Part shown: piece after piece, positions 26,264 through 34,229 of the stretch
Layout: every line of letters begins with the position of its first letter
Position numbering within the stretch: position 1 is the stretch's first letter
Origin: Bradyrhizobium ivorense
GTDB lineage: Bacteria; Pseudomonadota; Alphaproteobacteria; Rhizobiales; Xanthobacteraceae
DNA length: 64,000 bases
Assembly (NCBI RefSeq): GCF_900696085.1
Contig: NZ_CAADFC020000004.1
Coordinates: forward strand, 558,001 to 622,000
Direction: 5' to 3'
Made by a program: the position numbers and the translations under genes
Notes under the pieces: model-generated
Told to the model about the DNA's origin: nothing
Seen by the model: only the letters and a program-made list of their open reading frames with translations
The model's database searches: none

Positions 26264-27247
26264 CTAATCCGCGACCAGCACGTCGGCGACGAAGCGCGGC
26301 TCGCGCACCGTCTGGCCGGCGAAGGGCGAGCCCTCCTCGAACCAGGAGCGCGGCGCCGGTGCGCCCCACAATGTCTGGCGGCGCGGATCGCGCAGCGACC
26401 AGCGCAGCGGCTCGTGGTCGTGATCGCCGGTGAAGTAGTCGCTGGTGTAGAGCTCGATGCGATGGCCGTCGGGATCGCGGACATAGAGGAAGAACGCATT
26501 GGAGATGCCATGCCGGCCGGGGCCGCGCTCGATGTTCTTCAGGAAGCCGCTCGAGGCCATCACGTCGCAGAGATGCACGATGTTCATCGCAGTCGGCACC
26601 CAATAGGCAATGTGGTGCAGGCGCGGGCCCTTGCCATTGGTGATGGCGAAGTCGTGGACGTTGCCCTTGCGGTGCATCCAGGCCGCGGCGATGCGGCCGC
26701 CATCGCCGTCCTCCTCGGCATATTCGGTGAGGCGGAAGCCGAGGCGGGCGTAGAAGTCGACGGTGTCCTGCACCTCGGCGGCGAACACGTTGAAATGGTC
26801 GAGCCGCTGCGGATGGCAGCCCTTGTAGAGGTCGTAGCGGCGCAAAAGATGCGGGCGTTTCTCCATCGTGGCGTAGAGCTCGATCTGGAAGCCGAACGGA
26901 TCGGTGAACTGCAGGGTGCGGCCCTGGAACGGTTGGTCGGAAAAGGCGTAGGCGATGCCGTTCTCGGAGAAGAACGACGCCGCCTTGTCGAGATCGCCGT
27001 CATTACCGACCTTGAAGCCGAGCCGGTTGCAGGCCGCCTTCGCCGCCTTGCGCAGCACCACCGAGTGATGCTGGTGCTCCTCGCTGGCGCGCAGGTATAC
27101 CGCCTTGTCGTCGCGGTCCTCGATGTGGAGGCCGATCGTGTTTTCATAAAACGCGGCGCTCTTGTCGAGGTCCGTGACGTCGAGCACGGCATGGCTGCAG
27201 CGGATGATGTTGAACGGCGGATCGAAGACGTGCTTCGGAATGGGCAT
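26264..27247 (-). CDS. hpaD: 3,4-dihydroxyphenylacetate 2,3-dioxygenase (extradiol, VOC fold)
   Basis: A 327-residue type I extradiol dioxygenase that opens homoprotocatechuate next to its hydroxyl groups. It resembles Brevibacterium/Arthrobacter-type homoprotocatechuate dioxygenases throughout. Metal ligands are expected in RLDHFNV (His), RLHHIAYW (His) and GHRIELYTSDYFTGD (Glu). IERGPGRHGISNAFFLYVRD (about 239-258) is the family's active-site signature. The start has GAGGG upstream. It belongs to the hpa operon between hpaE and hpaG. Confidence 0.88.
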   Translation of the reverse strand: MPIPKHVFDPPFNIIRCSHAVLDVTDLDKSAAFYENTIGLHIEDRDDKAVYLRASEEHQHHSVVLRKAAKAACNRLGFKVGNDGDLDKAASFFSENGIAYAFSDQPFQGRTLQFTDPFGFQIELYATMEKRPHLLRRYDLYKGCHPQRLDHFNVFAAEVQDTVDFYARLGFRLTEYAEEDGDGGRIAAAWMHRKGNVHDFAITNGKGPRLHHIAYWVPTAMNIVHLCDVMASSGFLKNIERGPGRHGISNAFFLYVRDPDGHRIELYTSDYFTGDHDHEPLRWSLRDPRRQTLWGAPAPRSWFEEGSPFAGQTVREPRFVADVLVAD

Positions 27248-27268
27248 GGTGTTTCCCTCTGGATCGTC

Positions 27269-27363
27269 ATTCCGGGATGGTGCGTCGGCACCGGACCCGG
27301 AATCTCGAAGTTCTCAGGTGCGCATTGCGCACCGTAGTTCGCTGCGCGCCCCGGAACGGCGTG
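27269..27363. repeat. Imperfect palindromic intergenic element between hpaE and hpaD
   Basis: It contains gtcattccgggatggtgcgt and cggacccggaatctcgaag, then gtgcgcattgcgcac and a closing cgccccggaacggc. It is of the same style as the palindrome at 11195-11231. It occupies most of the 119-base gap inside the operon. Confidence 0.5.
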
Positions 27364-27366
27364 CAA

Positions 27367-28908
27367 TTACATTCCCAGCTTCTGGATCTTGTGCGTCCCG
27401 CGGGCAAGCGAGACGTGCTTGGTTTCCATGTAGAAGTCGAACGAATAGTCGCCGCCGTCGCGGCCGATGCCTGATGATTTCATGCCGCCGAACGGCGTCG
27501 GCAGATGGCGGACGTTTTCCGAGTTGAGCCAGATCATGCCGGCCTCCAGCGCATCGGCAACGCGCAGCGCGCGGCCCATGTCGCCGGTCCAGACATAGCC
27601 GGTCAGGCCATATTGCACGCCGTTGGCGATCTCGACCGCGTCCTGCTCGTCGCGGAACGGGATCACGGTGAGGAACGGCCCGAACACCTCTTCCTGCGCG
27701 ACGCGCATGTTTGCATTCGCGCCGGTCACCAGCGTCGGCTGCACATAGTGCCCGCCGCCGGGGCCATCATACGGCTTGCCGCCGACCGCAATGGTCGCGC
27801 CGTCCTTTTTCGCGACGTCGAAATAGCTGCAGACCTTTGCCAGATGCCGCTCGTGGATCAGCGGCCCGATCTCGGTCGCGGGATCGAGGGGATGGCCGAC
27901 CTTGAGCGCCTTCACCCGCGCGGTCAGCTTCTCGACGAATGTGTCGGCGATGCTCTGCTGCACCAGCAGACGGCTCGATGAGGTGCAGCGCTCGCCATTG
28001 AGCGAGTAGATCATGAACACGACGGCATCAAGCGCGCGGTCGAGATCGGCGTCGTCGAACACGATCACCGGGTTCTTGCCGCCGAGCTCGAAGTGCACCC
28101 GCTTCAGCGTCGGCGCGCCCTGCGCCATGATCGCCGATCCCGTGGCGCTTTCGCCGACGAAGCCGATCGCCTTGATCGCGGGATGCTGGGTCAGCGCCTT
28201 GCCGGCGTCCTCGCCGAAACCGTGCACGGTGTTGAGCACGCCGTCGGGCAGGCCCGCCTGCTTTGCCAGCTTCACCAGCAGGTCGGCGGTCACCGGCGAC
28301 CATTCGGCCGGCTTGTGCACGACGGTGCAGCCGGCGGCCAGGGCGGGGGCGATCTTCCAGGTCGACAGCATGAACGGCGTGTTCCACGGCGTGATCACGC
28401 CGACCGGGCCGATCGGCACCCGGGTCGAGATGTTCCAGTGCTCGTCGGACGGCGTGTTGAGGCCGTCGCGCGCCTCGGCGCATTTGTCGGCGAAGAAGCG
28501 GAAATTTTCGGCGGCGCGGATCGCGGCCTTGGCCATGAAGCGATGCGCCTGCCCGGTGTCGATGCATTCGAGCACCGCGATGTCGTCGGCGTGCTCCTCG
28601 ATCGCATCGGCGACGCCGTGCAGGATCTTGCGGCGCTTGGCGGCCGGCATGTCGCGCCAGGCCTTGAAGGCCCGCGATGCAGCGGTCGCGGCGCGGTCGA
28701 TATCCTCGGCATTGCCGCGCGCCACCGTCGCCAGCACGCTGCCGTCGATCGGCGACTTCGTCTCGAAGGTCTGGCCCGAGGCCGACGGCACGACCTTGCC
28801 GTCGATCACATGTCCGATGCCTTCCGCCTTCAGCTTCGCGAGCAGCGGGCCGGCGCGGTCGCGGTTGGCCTGGAACACGTCGGCGGATTTCGGGGTGGCT
28901 TTATCCAT
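27367..28908 (-). CDS. hpaE: 5-carboxymethyl-2-hydroxymuconate semialdehyde dehydrogenase
   Basis: A 513-residue aldehyde dehydrogenase oxidising the ring-cleavage product of HpaD with NAD+. ALDH motifs: GVITPWNTPFMLSTWKIAPA (cofactor site, about 158-177), GESATGS (about 253-259), catalytic Glu in FELGGKNPV (about 273-281) and catalytic Cys in GERCTSSSRL (about 308-317). The operon with hpaD, hpaF, hpaG and hpaH supports the HpaE assignment over a generic betaine-aldehyde type. Its start overlaps the hpaF stop by 8 bases. Confidence 0.85.
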   Translation of the reverse strand: MDKATPKSADVFQANRDRAGPLLAKLKAEGIGHVIDGKVVPSASGQTFETKSPIDGSVLATVARGNAEDIDRAATAASRAFKAWRDMPAAKRRKILHGVADAIEEHADDIAVLECIDTGQAHRFMAKAAIRAAENFRFFADKCAEARDGLNTPSDEHWNISTRVPIGPVGVITPWNTPFMLSTWKIAPALAAGCTVVHKPAEWSPVTADLLVKLAKQAGLPDGVLNTVHGFGEDAGKALTQHPAIKAIGFVGESATGSAIMAQGAPTLKRVHFELGGKNPVIVFDDADLDRALDAVVFMIYSLNGERCTSSSRLLVQQSIADTFVEKLTARVKALKVGHPLDPATEIGPLIHERHLAKVCSYFDVAKKDGATIAVGGKPYDGPGGGHYVQPTLVTGANANMRVAQEEVFGPFLTVIPFRDEQDAVEIANGVQYGLTGYVWTGDMGRALRVADALEAGMIWLNSENVRHLPTPFGGMKSSGIGRDGGDYSFDFYMETKHVSLARGTHKIQKLGM

Positions 28909-29299
28909 TGACCGTCTCCACTTTCAGCGCATCGTGGATGTTGTTGCGTTTCCAGCTCGTCTCCTTGTCGTTGATCTGCATGTCGAACGACAGTGCGAAC
29001 TTGCTGTTGGCGAACACCGGATCGAGATGTGCCGACAGCGCCTTGAAGATGTGTTCGCCGGCTTTCTTGCGGGTGGCGAGGTCGCGGCCTTCGCCGAGCC
29101 GCAGCACCATGTCGAGGAAGCCGTAGTTGCTGCGTCCGTCGGCGATCGCATAATACTCGCATCTGATGGCGCGGACGCGGATGCCGCCGAGCGGGAAGAT
29201 GCCGGTCTCGACCGCCGCCTTGCGCACCACCTCGACGGTCTTGCCGATGTCGACGAGCCCATCGAGATTGGCGGAATATTCAAGCGTGAAGTGCGGCAT
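28901..29299 (-). CDS. hpaF: 5-carboxymethyl-2-hydroxymuconate delta-isomerase
   Basis: A 132-residue tautomerase-superfamily isomerase with the catalytic N-terminal proline (MPHFTLEYS) expected of this fold. GIFPLGGIRVRAIRC and FALSFDMQIN parallel E. coli HpaF/CHMI. It converts carboxymethyl-hydroxymuconate to its isomer in homoprotocatechuate breakdown. It overlaps hpaE and starts 21 bases after hpaH ends. Confidence 0.88.
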   Translation of the reverse strand: MPHFTLEYSANLDGLVDIGKTVEVVRKAAVETGIFPLGGIRVRAIRCEYYAIADGRSNYGFLDMVLRLGEGRDLATRKKAGEHIFKALSAHLDPVFANSKFALSFDMQINDKETSWKRNNIHDALKVETVNG

Positions 29300-29320
29300 G
29301 CAGCGCTCCCATCGAAAGCA

Positions 29321-30127
29321 TCAGGCGAAGTAGCAGCTCACGGAACCGTACGGTCCGTAGTCGGCCTGGATCGTGTCGCCCTTGCGGGTCTCGATCGGGC
29401 GGATGAAGGAGCCCGCCAGCACCACCTGGCCGGCTTCCAGCGCCAGCCCGTTCGGCGCGATCTTGTTGGCGAGCCAGGCCACCGCGGTCGCCGGATGATT
29501 CAACACGCCAGCGGCCAATCCGGTTTCCTCGAGCTGGCCGTTGCGGAAGCACAGTGTGCCGATCCAGCGCAGATCGGCGTCCAGCGGGCGGATCGCGCGG
29601 CCGCCGAGCACGATGCCGGCATTCGCAGCGTTGTCGGCGATGGTGTCGAAGATCTTGCGCGTCGCCTTGGTCTCGGGGTCGACACGCTCGACCCTGGTAT
29701 CGAGGATCTCCAGCGCCGGCACCACGAAGTCGGTGGCATTGAGCGCGTCGAACAGCGTGCAATCGGGCCCGGCCAGCCGATGCTTCATCACGAAGGCGAG
29801 CTCGGCCTCGACGCGGGTGGCGATGAAGCGGTCGCTCGGCACGAGGCCACCATCGGCAAAGAACATGTCGTCGAGCAGGATGCCGGAATCCGGCTCGTCG
29901 ATGTTGAGCGCGCTCTGCATCGCCTTCGAGGTCAGGCCGATCTTGTGGCCCTTGACGACACGGCCCTGCGCCACCTTCATCTCGACCCAGGCCTTCTGAA
30001 TCGCGTAGGCATCTTCCAGCGTGATGCCGGGATATTGCAGCGAAAGCTGGCGGATCTGCTTGCGGGTCTTTTCCGCCTGGTCGAGCCTGCCTGCGGCAGC
30101 GCGGATATCGTCCGGTGAGAGGGCCAT
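29321..30127 (-). CDS. hpaH: 2-oxo-hept-3-ene-1,7-dioate hydratase
   Basis: A 268-residue hydratase of the MhpD/HpaH family (FAH-related fold) that adds water to the oxoheptenedioate from HpaG. Landmarks: AYAIQKAWVEMKVAQGRVVKGHKIGLTS (in two parts, about 40-67), PDSGILLDDMFF, RVEAELAFVMKHRL (metal-binding Glu) and GVLNHPATAVAWLANK (about 193-208). First gene of the operon, divergent from hpaR across 114 bases that hold two palindromes. Confidence 0.88.
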   Translation of the reverse strand: MALSPDDIRAAAGRLDQAEKTRKQIRQLSLQYPGITLEDAYAIQKAWVEMKVAQGRVVKGHKIGLTSKAMQSALNIDEPDSGILLDDMFFADGGLVPSDRFIATRVEAELAFVMKHRLAGPDCTLFDALNATDFVVPALEILDTRVERVDPETKATRKIFDTIADNAANAGIVLGGRAIRPLDADLRWIGTLCFRNGQLEETGLAAGVLNHPATAVAWLANKIAPNGLALEAGQVVLAGSFIRPIETRKGDTIQADYGPYGSVSCYFA

Positions 30128-30161
30128 GGGTGCTACACAGAAAGTGGATGCCGGGAGATGA

Positions 30162-30173
30162 TTAACATGTTAA
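30162..30173. promoter_or_regulatory. Perfect palindrome ttaacatgttaa upstream of hpaH
   Basis: A 12-base perfect inverted repeat lies 35 bases before the hpaH start in the hpaH/hpaR divergent region. MarR-type regulators bind such AT-rich palindromes, so it is a candidate HpaR operator. Confidence 0.5.
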
Positions 30174-30194
30174 GTAGATTTCTGCAAACTGAAT

Positions 30195-30211
30195 CGCTGC
30201 ATGGTGCAGCG
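30195..30211. promoter_or_regulatory. Inverted repeat cgctgca-tgg-tgcagcg upstream of hpaR
   Basis: Perfect 7-base arms lie 31 bases before the hpaR start. It is either a second regulator site (autoregulation) or a leader hairpin of the hpaR transcript. Confidence 0.4.
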
Positions 30212-30241
30212 CAAAAGTTTGTCGCGATGGACTGAACAATA

Positions 30242-30778
30242 ATGGCGCGCAAGAAATCGCCGAACGAGACGCGACCAGCTCCGGCCGAGACGGGGCCGCC
30301 CTGGCGCGCGCCGATGCGCGAGTTCTCGCGCTCGCTGCCGATGTCGCTGCTGCGTGCGCGCGAAGCCGTGATGCGGCAATTCCGCCCGTCGCTGCGCAAC
30401 CATGGGATGACCGAGCAGCAATGGCGGATCCTGCGCGCGCTCACCGCGGTCGACGAGATCGAGGTCACCGAGCTCGCGCGTGTGGCGTTCCTGCTCGGCC
30501 CGAGCCTGTCGCGGATCCTGCGCGACCTCGAAGCCCGTCAGCTGATCGAGCGCAAGGCGGCCGCGACCGACGCGCGCCGCGCGGTGGTGTCGATCTCGGC
30601 CAAGGGGTTGAAGCTGATCGAGGCGGTGGCGCCGACCTCGGAGGCGATCTACGCCGAGATCACCCGGCGGTTCGGTTCACGCAAGCTCGCGGAGCTGCAG
30701 GAGATGCTGGGCGTGCTCGAAGCGAGCCTGGCCGACATGGCGTCCGCCGACAACGGCGAGATCGAAGCCGACGAATAG
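30242..30778 (+). CDS. hpaR: MarR-family regulator of homoprotocatechuate degradation, HpaR
   Basis: A 178-residue MarR-type winged-helix regulator. PMREFSRSLPMSLLRAREAVM and RNHGMTEQQWRILRAL (about 57-72) match the HpaR subfamily, followed by the recognition helix region LLGPSLSRILRDLEARQLIERK and the wing DARRAVVSIS. HpaR represses the hpa operon and is released by pathway substrates in enterobacteria. Here it is divergent from hpaH, fitting that role. The gene ends 4 bases from the convergent GntR gene. Confidence 0.85.
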   Translation: MARKKSPNETRPAPAETGPPWRAPMREFSRSLPMSLLRAREAVMRQFRPSLRNHGMTEQQWRILRALTAVDEIEVTELARVAFLLGPSLSRILRDLEARQLIERKAAATDARRAVVSISAKGLKLIEAVAPTSEAIYAEITRRFGSRKLAELQEMLGVLEASLADMASADNGEIEADE

Positions 30779-30782
30779 GCGG

Positions 30783-31778
30783 CTACACCATATAGGGCAC
30801 GCGCGAAATTGCATTGATGGCGCGGAACTCGGCAATCCAGCCGGCCACTTTCGAGTGCGACCATTCGATGTGGCGGCGCAGTGTCGCGGCTGCCGCGTCG
30901 CCGTCGCCGGCGCGCAATGCATCGACGATCACCAGATGCTCGTCCATGAAGGAATCGATCTGGGGCGCGGTCAGCGCCACCTGAATGTGCTTGCCGATCA
31001 CGAACGCGCAGTGGGTGCGCTTGAGCGCCTCGATCATCTCGCGATTGATGCCGTAGCCCAGGCACCGGATGTGGAGGTCGCCCTCGATCTCGTCGAGCTC
31101 GCCGACACCGACGCGGTCGCGGAACCGGATCCCCTCGCGCAGCCGCTCCGCCATCCGGTCGAGCAGCGCCGCCGGAATCTGCGTCGCAGCGGATTTCAGC
31201 AGCAGCGGCTCGAGCGTTGCGCGCAGCTCGAAGATGTCGCGGACGCGGTCCTCGTCCAGCGGCACCACATACCAATGGGCCTTGGCGCCTTTCTCCAGGA
31301 TGCCGATCGCCTGCGCGCGCAGCAGCAGGTTGCGGGCCACCGTGCGTCCGACCCGGAAATGCCGCGCCAGCGCCAGTTCGCTGACACGGAAGCGTCCGAA
31401 CAGCGAGCGGTAGATGATCTCGCGTTCGAGCTTGTAGTACAGCGCGTCCCAGGCGTCGCTTCTAACGGCCTCGACCGGCCCGCCGGTCAGCCCCAGCATG
31501 TCGGGCGTGATCGGGACGCGCCGCGGCTCGACCTCGCGTCTGCCGGCGATGACACCGCGGCCATCGAACCGGCGCACCAGGCCGATGTGCTCCAGCTGCT
31601 CGAAGGCCTGCCGCACCGGGGAGCGACTGGAGCCGAATAAGGTCGCGATCGCCGATTCGGACAGAACGGTGCCGGGCGGAACGTCGCCGGCGCGGATGCG
31701 CTTCGCCAATGCCGCCTTGATCAGCGCATAGGCCGGCTGTTTCCGTCTGGTCTGCGATTTCGCTCTCGGCATCGACAT
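30783..31778 (-). CDS. GntR/FCD-family regulator with two winged-helix domains
   Basis: A 331-residue regulator. Residues about 14-80 form a typical GntR winged helix (VLSESAIATLFGSSRSPVRQA, then LEHIGLVRRFDGRGV). Residues about 106-172 form a second GntR-like winged helix (FRVSELALARHFRVGRTVAR, then AIGILEKGAKAHWYVV). The FCD ligand-binding domain follows at about 180-315 (FELRATLEPLLLKSAA, DEHLVIVDALRAGD, RRHIEWSHS, with His/Asp metal-site candidates). FCD proteins normally have one winged helix. Divergent from the ABC-transporter operon, which it probably controls. Starts at 31778 or 31772. Confidence 0.85.
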   Translation of the reverse strand: MSMPRAKSQTRRKQPAYALIKAALAKRIRAGDVPPGTVLSESAIATLFGSSRSPVRQAFEQLEHIGLVRRFDGRGVIAGRREVEPRRVPITPDMLGLTGGPVEAVRSDAWDALYYKLEREIIYRSLFGRFRVSELALARHFRVGRTVARNLLLRAQAIGILEKGAKAHWYVVPLDEDRVRDIFELRATLEPLLLKSAATQIPAALLDRMAERLREGIRFRDRVGVGELDEIEGDLHIRCLGYGINREMIEALKRTHCAFVIGKHIQVALTAPQIDSFMDEHLVIVDALRAGDGDAAAATLRRHIEWSHSKVAGWIAEFRAINAISRVPYMV

Positions 31779-31869
31779 GAATGGCTGCCCGCAAACCACA
31801 CTAACACGTGATCGCGGCGAGGTCGCCGACAACCGGCATTTACGCACCGGCCAAGGTGAATTTTTGGCC

Positions 31870-31910
31870 ATTGCGTGCAATGTGCAATCATGATTAGCTG
31901 ATCGTACGAT
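31870..31910. promoter_or_regulatory. Palindromes upstream of the ABC-transporter operon
   Basis: attgc-gt-gcaat (31870-31881) and atcgtacgat (31901-31910) are perfect inverted repeats in the 248-base divergent region. FCD-type GntR regulators bind sites centred on GT...AC, so the second is the better operator candidate. Two sites 30 bases apart would suit a protein with two DNA-binding domains. Confidence 0.35.
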
Positions 31911-32026
31911 TGGATTGACGATCGCCGTTGCGCGTTGCGTGCGCTGCAGCGGTGTGAACGTTTGCGTCTAGCTCGTCTCAATGCAGCCGACATGCAAGTT
32001 CGGCGCGATACAACAGGGAGGAATCG

Positions 32027-33172
32027 ATGAAACTGACGAGACGTGGGTTTTCCGCCGGCTTGGCGGCAGGTCTCGCTGCTCCGGCACTGATGCGCAGTGC
32101 GTGGGCGCAGGGCGCGACCCTCAAGATCGGCATGTGCGTGCCGGTCACCGGCCCGGCCGCGGAGCAGGGGCTGTGGGCCCAGAACGGCGCCAAGCTGGCG
32201 CTGGCCGCAGTCAACAAGGCCGGCGGCGTGCTCGGCAAGCAGGTCGAGCTCGTCATCGAGGACGACCAGACCACCAATCCCGGCATCGTGCTGGCGTTCT
32301 CCAAGCTCGCTGCGCAGTCCGACATCGTCGCCTTCCTGGGCTCGATCCGCTCGACCCAGGTGCAGGCGATGGCGCCCGACGTGATCAAGGTCGGCAAGCC
32401 CGTGATGATCGGCGGCACCAATCCGGACCTCACCCATTCCGGCAATCCGTGGCTGTTCCGCTTCCGCCCGAACGACAATTATTCCGGCCGCGTGATCGCC
32501 GATTTCGGCGTCAATACGCTGGGCAAGAAGAAATGGGCGATCGTGCATTCCACCGACGCGTTCGGCACCGCCGGCGGCAAGGCGCTCTCCGAAGCGCTGA
32601 CCAAGCTCGGCGCGCCGCCGGTGCTCGACCAGGGCTACGCCAACCAGAGCCAGGACTTCACGCCGGTGGTGCTGGCGGTGAAGCAGTCTGGCGCCGACGT
32701 GCTCGGCACCTACTTCACCTTCGAGAACGATCTCGGCATCTTCGCCCGGCAGCTGCGCCAGCTCGGCGTCAACATTCCCTGGGTCGGCTCGCCCTCGGTG
32801 GTGGCGGTGTCATCGACCAAGCTGGCCGGTCCCGCGCTGTACGGCACCTACGGCGTGGCCGACTTCGCCGAAGACTCCAGCGACGCCGCGAAGGCGTTCA
32901 GCAAGACCTATCGCGATGCCTACAAGACCGCGCCCGACAACCAGAGCGCCTGGCCGTACGATGCGATCACCATCCTGTCGGCGGCGATCAACAAGGCCGG
33001 CTCGACCGATCCGAACAAGATCCGCGACGCCATACTGGCGACGCAGAAATTCGCCGGCGCCGAAGGCGAGTACAATTTCGACAAGAACGGCGACGGCCTG
33101 CATGGCTACAACGTCGTGAAAAACGACAAGGGCAAGATCGTCTACGACAAGCACATCGACTTCAACGACTGA
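32027..33172 (+). CDS. Periplasmic substrate-binding protein, HAAT-type ABC transporter
   Basis: A 381-residue type I periplasmic binding protein (LivJ/LivK-like). The N-terminus is a signal peptide with twin arginines (TRRGFSAGLAAGLAAPAL, about 4-21; possible cleavage after AWA). The mature part shows LKIGMCVPVTGPAAEQG, VIEDDQTTNPGI, FLGSIRSTQVQA and PYDAITILSAAI, all typical of branched-chain amino-acid/amide receptors. Members also bind organic acids. The downstream catabolic genes suggest a sugar acid or hydroxy acid ligand rather than an amino acid, by inference. AGGGAGGAA precedes the ATG. Confidence 0.88.
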   Translation: MKLTRRGFSAGLAAGLAAPALMRSAWAQGATLKIGMCVPVTGPAAEQGLWAQNGAKLALAAVNKAGGVLGKQVELVIEDDQTTNPGIVLAFSKLAAQSDIVAFLGSIRSTQVQAMAPDVIKVGKPVMIGGTNPDLTHSGNPWLFRFRPNDNYSGRVIADFGVNTLGKKKWAIVHSTDAFGTAGGKALSEALTKLGAPPVLDQGYANQSQDFTPVVLAVKQSGADVLGTYFTFENDLGIFARQLRQLGVNIPWVGSPSVVAVSSTKLAGPALYGTYGVADFAEDSSDAAKAFSKTYRDAYKTAPDNQSAWPYDAITILSAAINKAGSTDPNKIRDAILATQKFAGAEGEYNFDKNGDGLHGYNVVKNDKGKIVYDKHIDFND

Positions 33173-33206
33173 TCTGACAGGGTCAGGGAGGCCCGAACGG
33201 ATGGGT

Positions 33207-33308
33207 TCTCTCCCCCCTTGCGGGGGAGGGTTAGGGAGAGGGGTGAGCCCCGCGGGCGGTGCTCTTGGCCACCCCTCTCTCCAATTCTCCCCCGCAAGGG
33301 GGAGAGAG
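33207..33308. repeat. Palindromic repeat, family R4, within the transporter operon
   Basis: Arms ctctccccccttgcggggga and tcccccgcaagggggagag are complementary, with inner gagaggggtg / cacccctctc. It sits between the receptor and permease genes, where such a hairpin could protect the receptor mRNA and give more receptor than membrane subunits. Confidence 0.75.
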
Positions 33309-33353
33309 CCCTACCACCTCCCGAGTGGCCCTAAACTCCAATCGAGCGCTGTC

Positions 33354-34229
33354 ATGGATCTGATCCTTCAACTCCTGTTCACCGGCATCGGCATCGGCGC
33401 GGTTTACGCGCTGGTCGCGCTCGGTTTCGTGCTGATCTTCCGCGCCACCAACGTCGTGAACTTCGCCCAGGGCGAGTTCTCGATGGTCGCGGCCTATCTG
33501 ATGGTCGTGTTCTCCGTCGATCTCGGCTGGCCGTACTGGCTGTCGTTCCTGATCGCGCTGGCCGGCATGGCGCTGCTCGGCATCTTCTTCAATCTCGGCG
33601 TCTACTATCCGCTGCGTCATCGCACCTATCTGCCGGTGATCATCGCCACCATCGGCGCCTCGATCCTGCTGTCGAACTCCGTGCTCGCGATCTACGGCCC
33701 GCAGCCGCAGGTGCTGCAGGGCTGGTTCGACACGCCCGGCATCCAGCTCGGCCCGGTCTATCTCGACAGCCAGTATCTCCTGATCATCGGCGTCACCATT
33801 TTCCTGGTTTTCTTCAATTTCTGGTTCTTCGAGAAGACGCTGCTCGGCAAGAAGCTGCAGGCGACCTCGCAGGACAAGGAAATGGCCTCGCTGCTCGGCA
33901 TTTCCGTCTCCACCATGATCATGATCACCTTCATCTATTCGGCGGTGCTCGGCGGCCTTGCCGGCATCCTGGTCGCGCCCGTGCTGTTCGTCTCGATCCA
34001 GATGGGCTCGACGATCGCGCTGAAGGCGTTCGCCGCCACCATCATCGGCGGCTTCGGTGACGTGGCCGGCGCCATCGTCGGCGGGCTGGCGCTCGGCGTG
34101 ATCGAGACCTTTGGCGCGGCCTACGTCTCGGTACCCTACAAGGACGGCTTTGCCTTCCTGGTGCTGATCGCCTTCCTGATCTTCCGGCCGCAGGGCATCT
34201 TCGGCGAGCGCGTGGCGGAGAAAGCATGA
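33354..34229 (+). CDS. ABC transporter permease, LivH-type
   Basis: A 291-residue inner-membrane permease of the branched-chain-amino-acid family. The N-terminal helix and motif IGAVYALVALGFVLIFRATN (about 12-31) with NFAQGEF and the cytoplasmic coupling region (TSQDKEMASLLGISV, about 176-190) are characteristic. About eight membrane helices. The frame is open to 33201 through the repeat, but the ATG at 33354 gives the family start. The stop overlaps the next start as ATGA. Confidence 0.9.
   Translation: MDLILQLLFTGIGIGAVYALVALGFVLIFRATNVVNFAQGEFSMVAAYLMVVFSVDLGWPYWLSFLIALAGMALLGIFFNLGVYYPLRHRTYLPVIIATIGASILLSNSVLAIYGPQPQVLQGWFDTPGIQLGPVYLDSQYLLIIGVTIFLVFFNFWFFEKTLLGKKLQATSQDKEMASLLGISVSTMIMITFIYSAVLGGLAGILVAPVLFVSIQMGSTIALKAFAATIIGGFGDVAGAIVGGLALGVIETFGAAYVSVPYKDGFAFLVLIAFLIFRPQGIFGERVAEKA

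Noticed and set aside
28013..30118. A 701-codon plus-strand frame opposite hpaH, hpaF and hpaE
   Set aside because: It is the antisense of three well-supported hpa genes and has no domain of its own.
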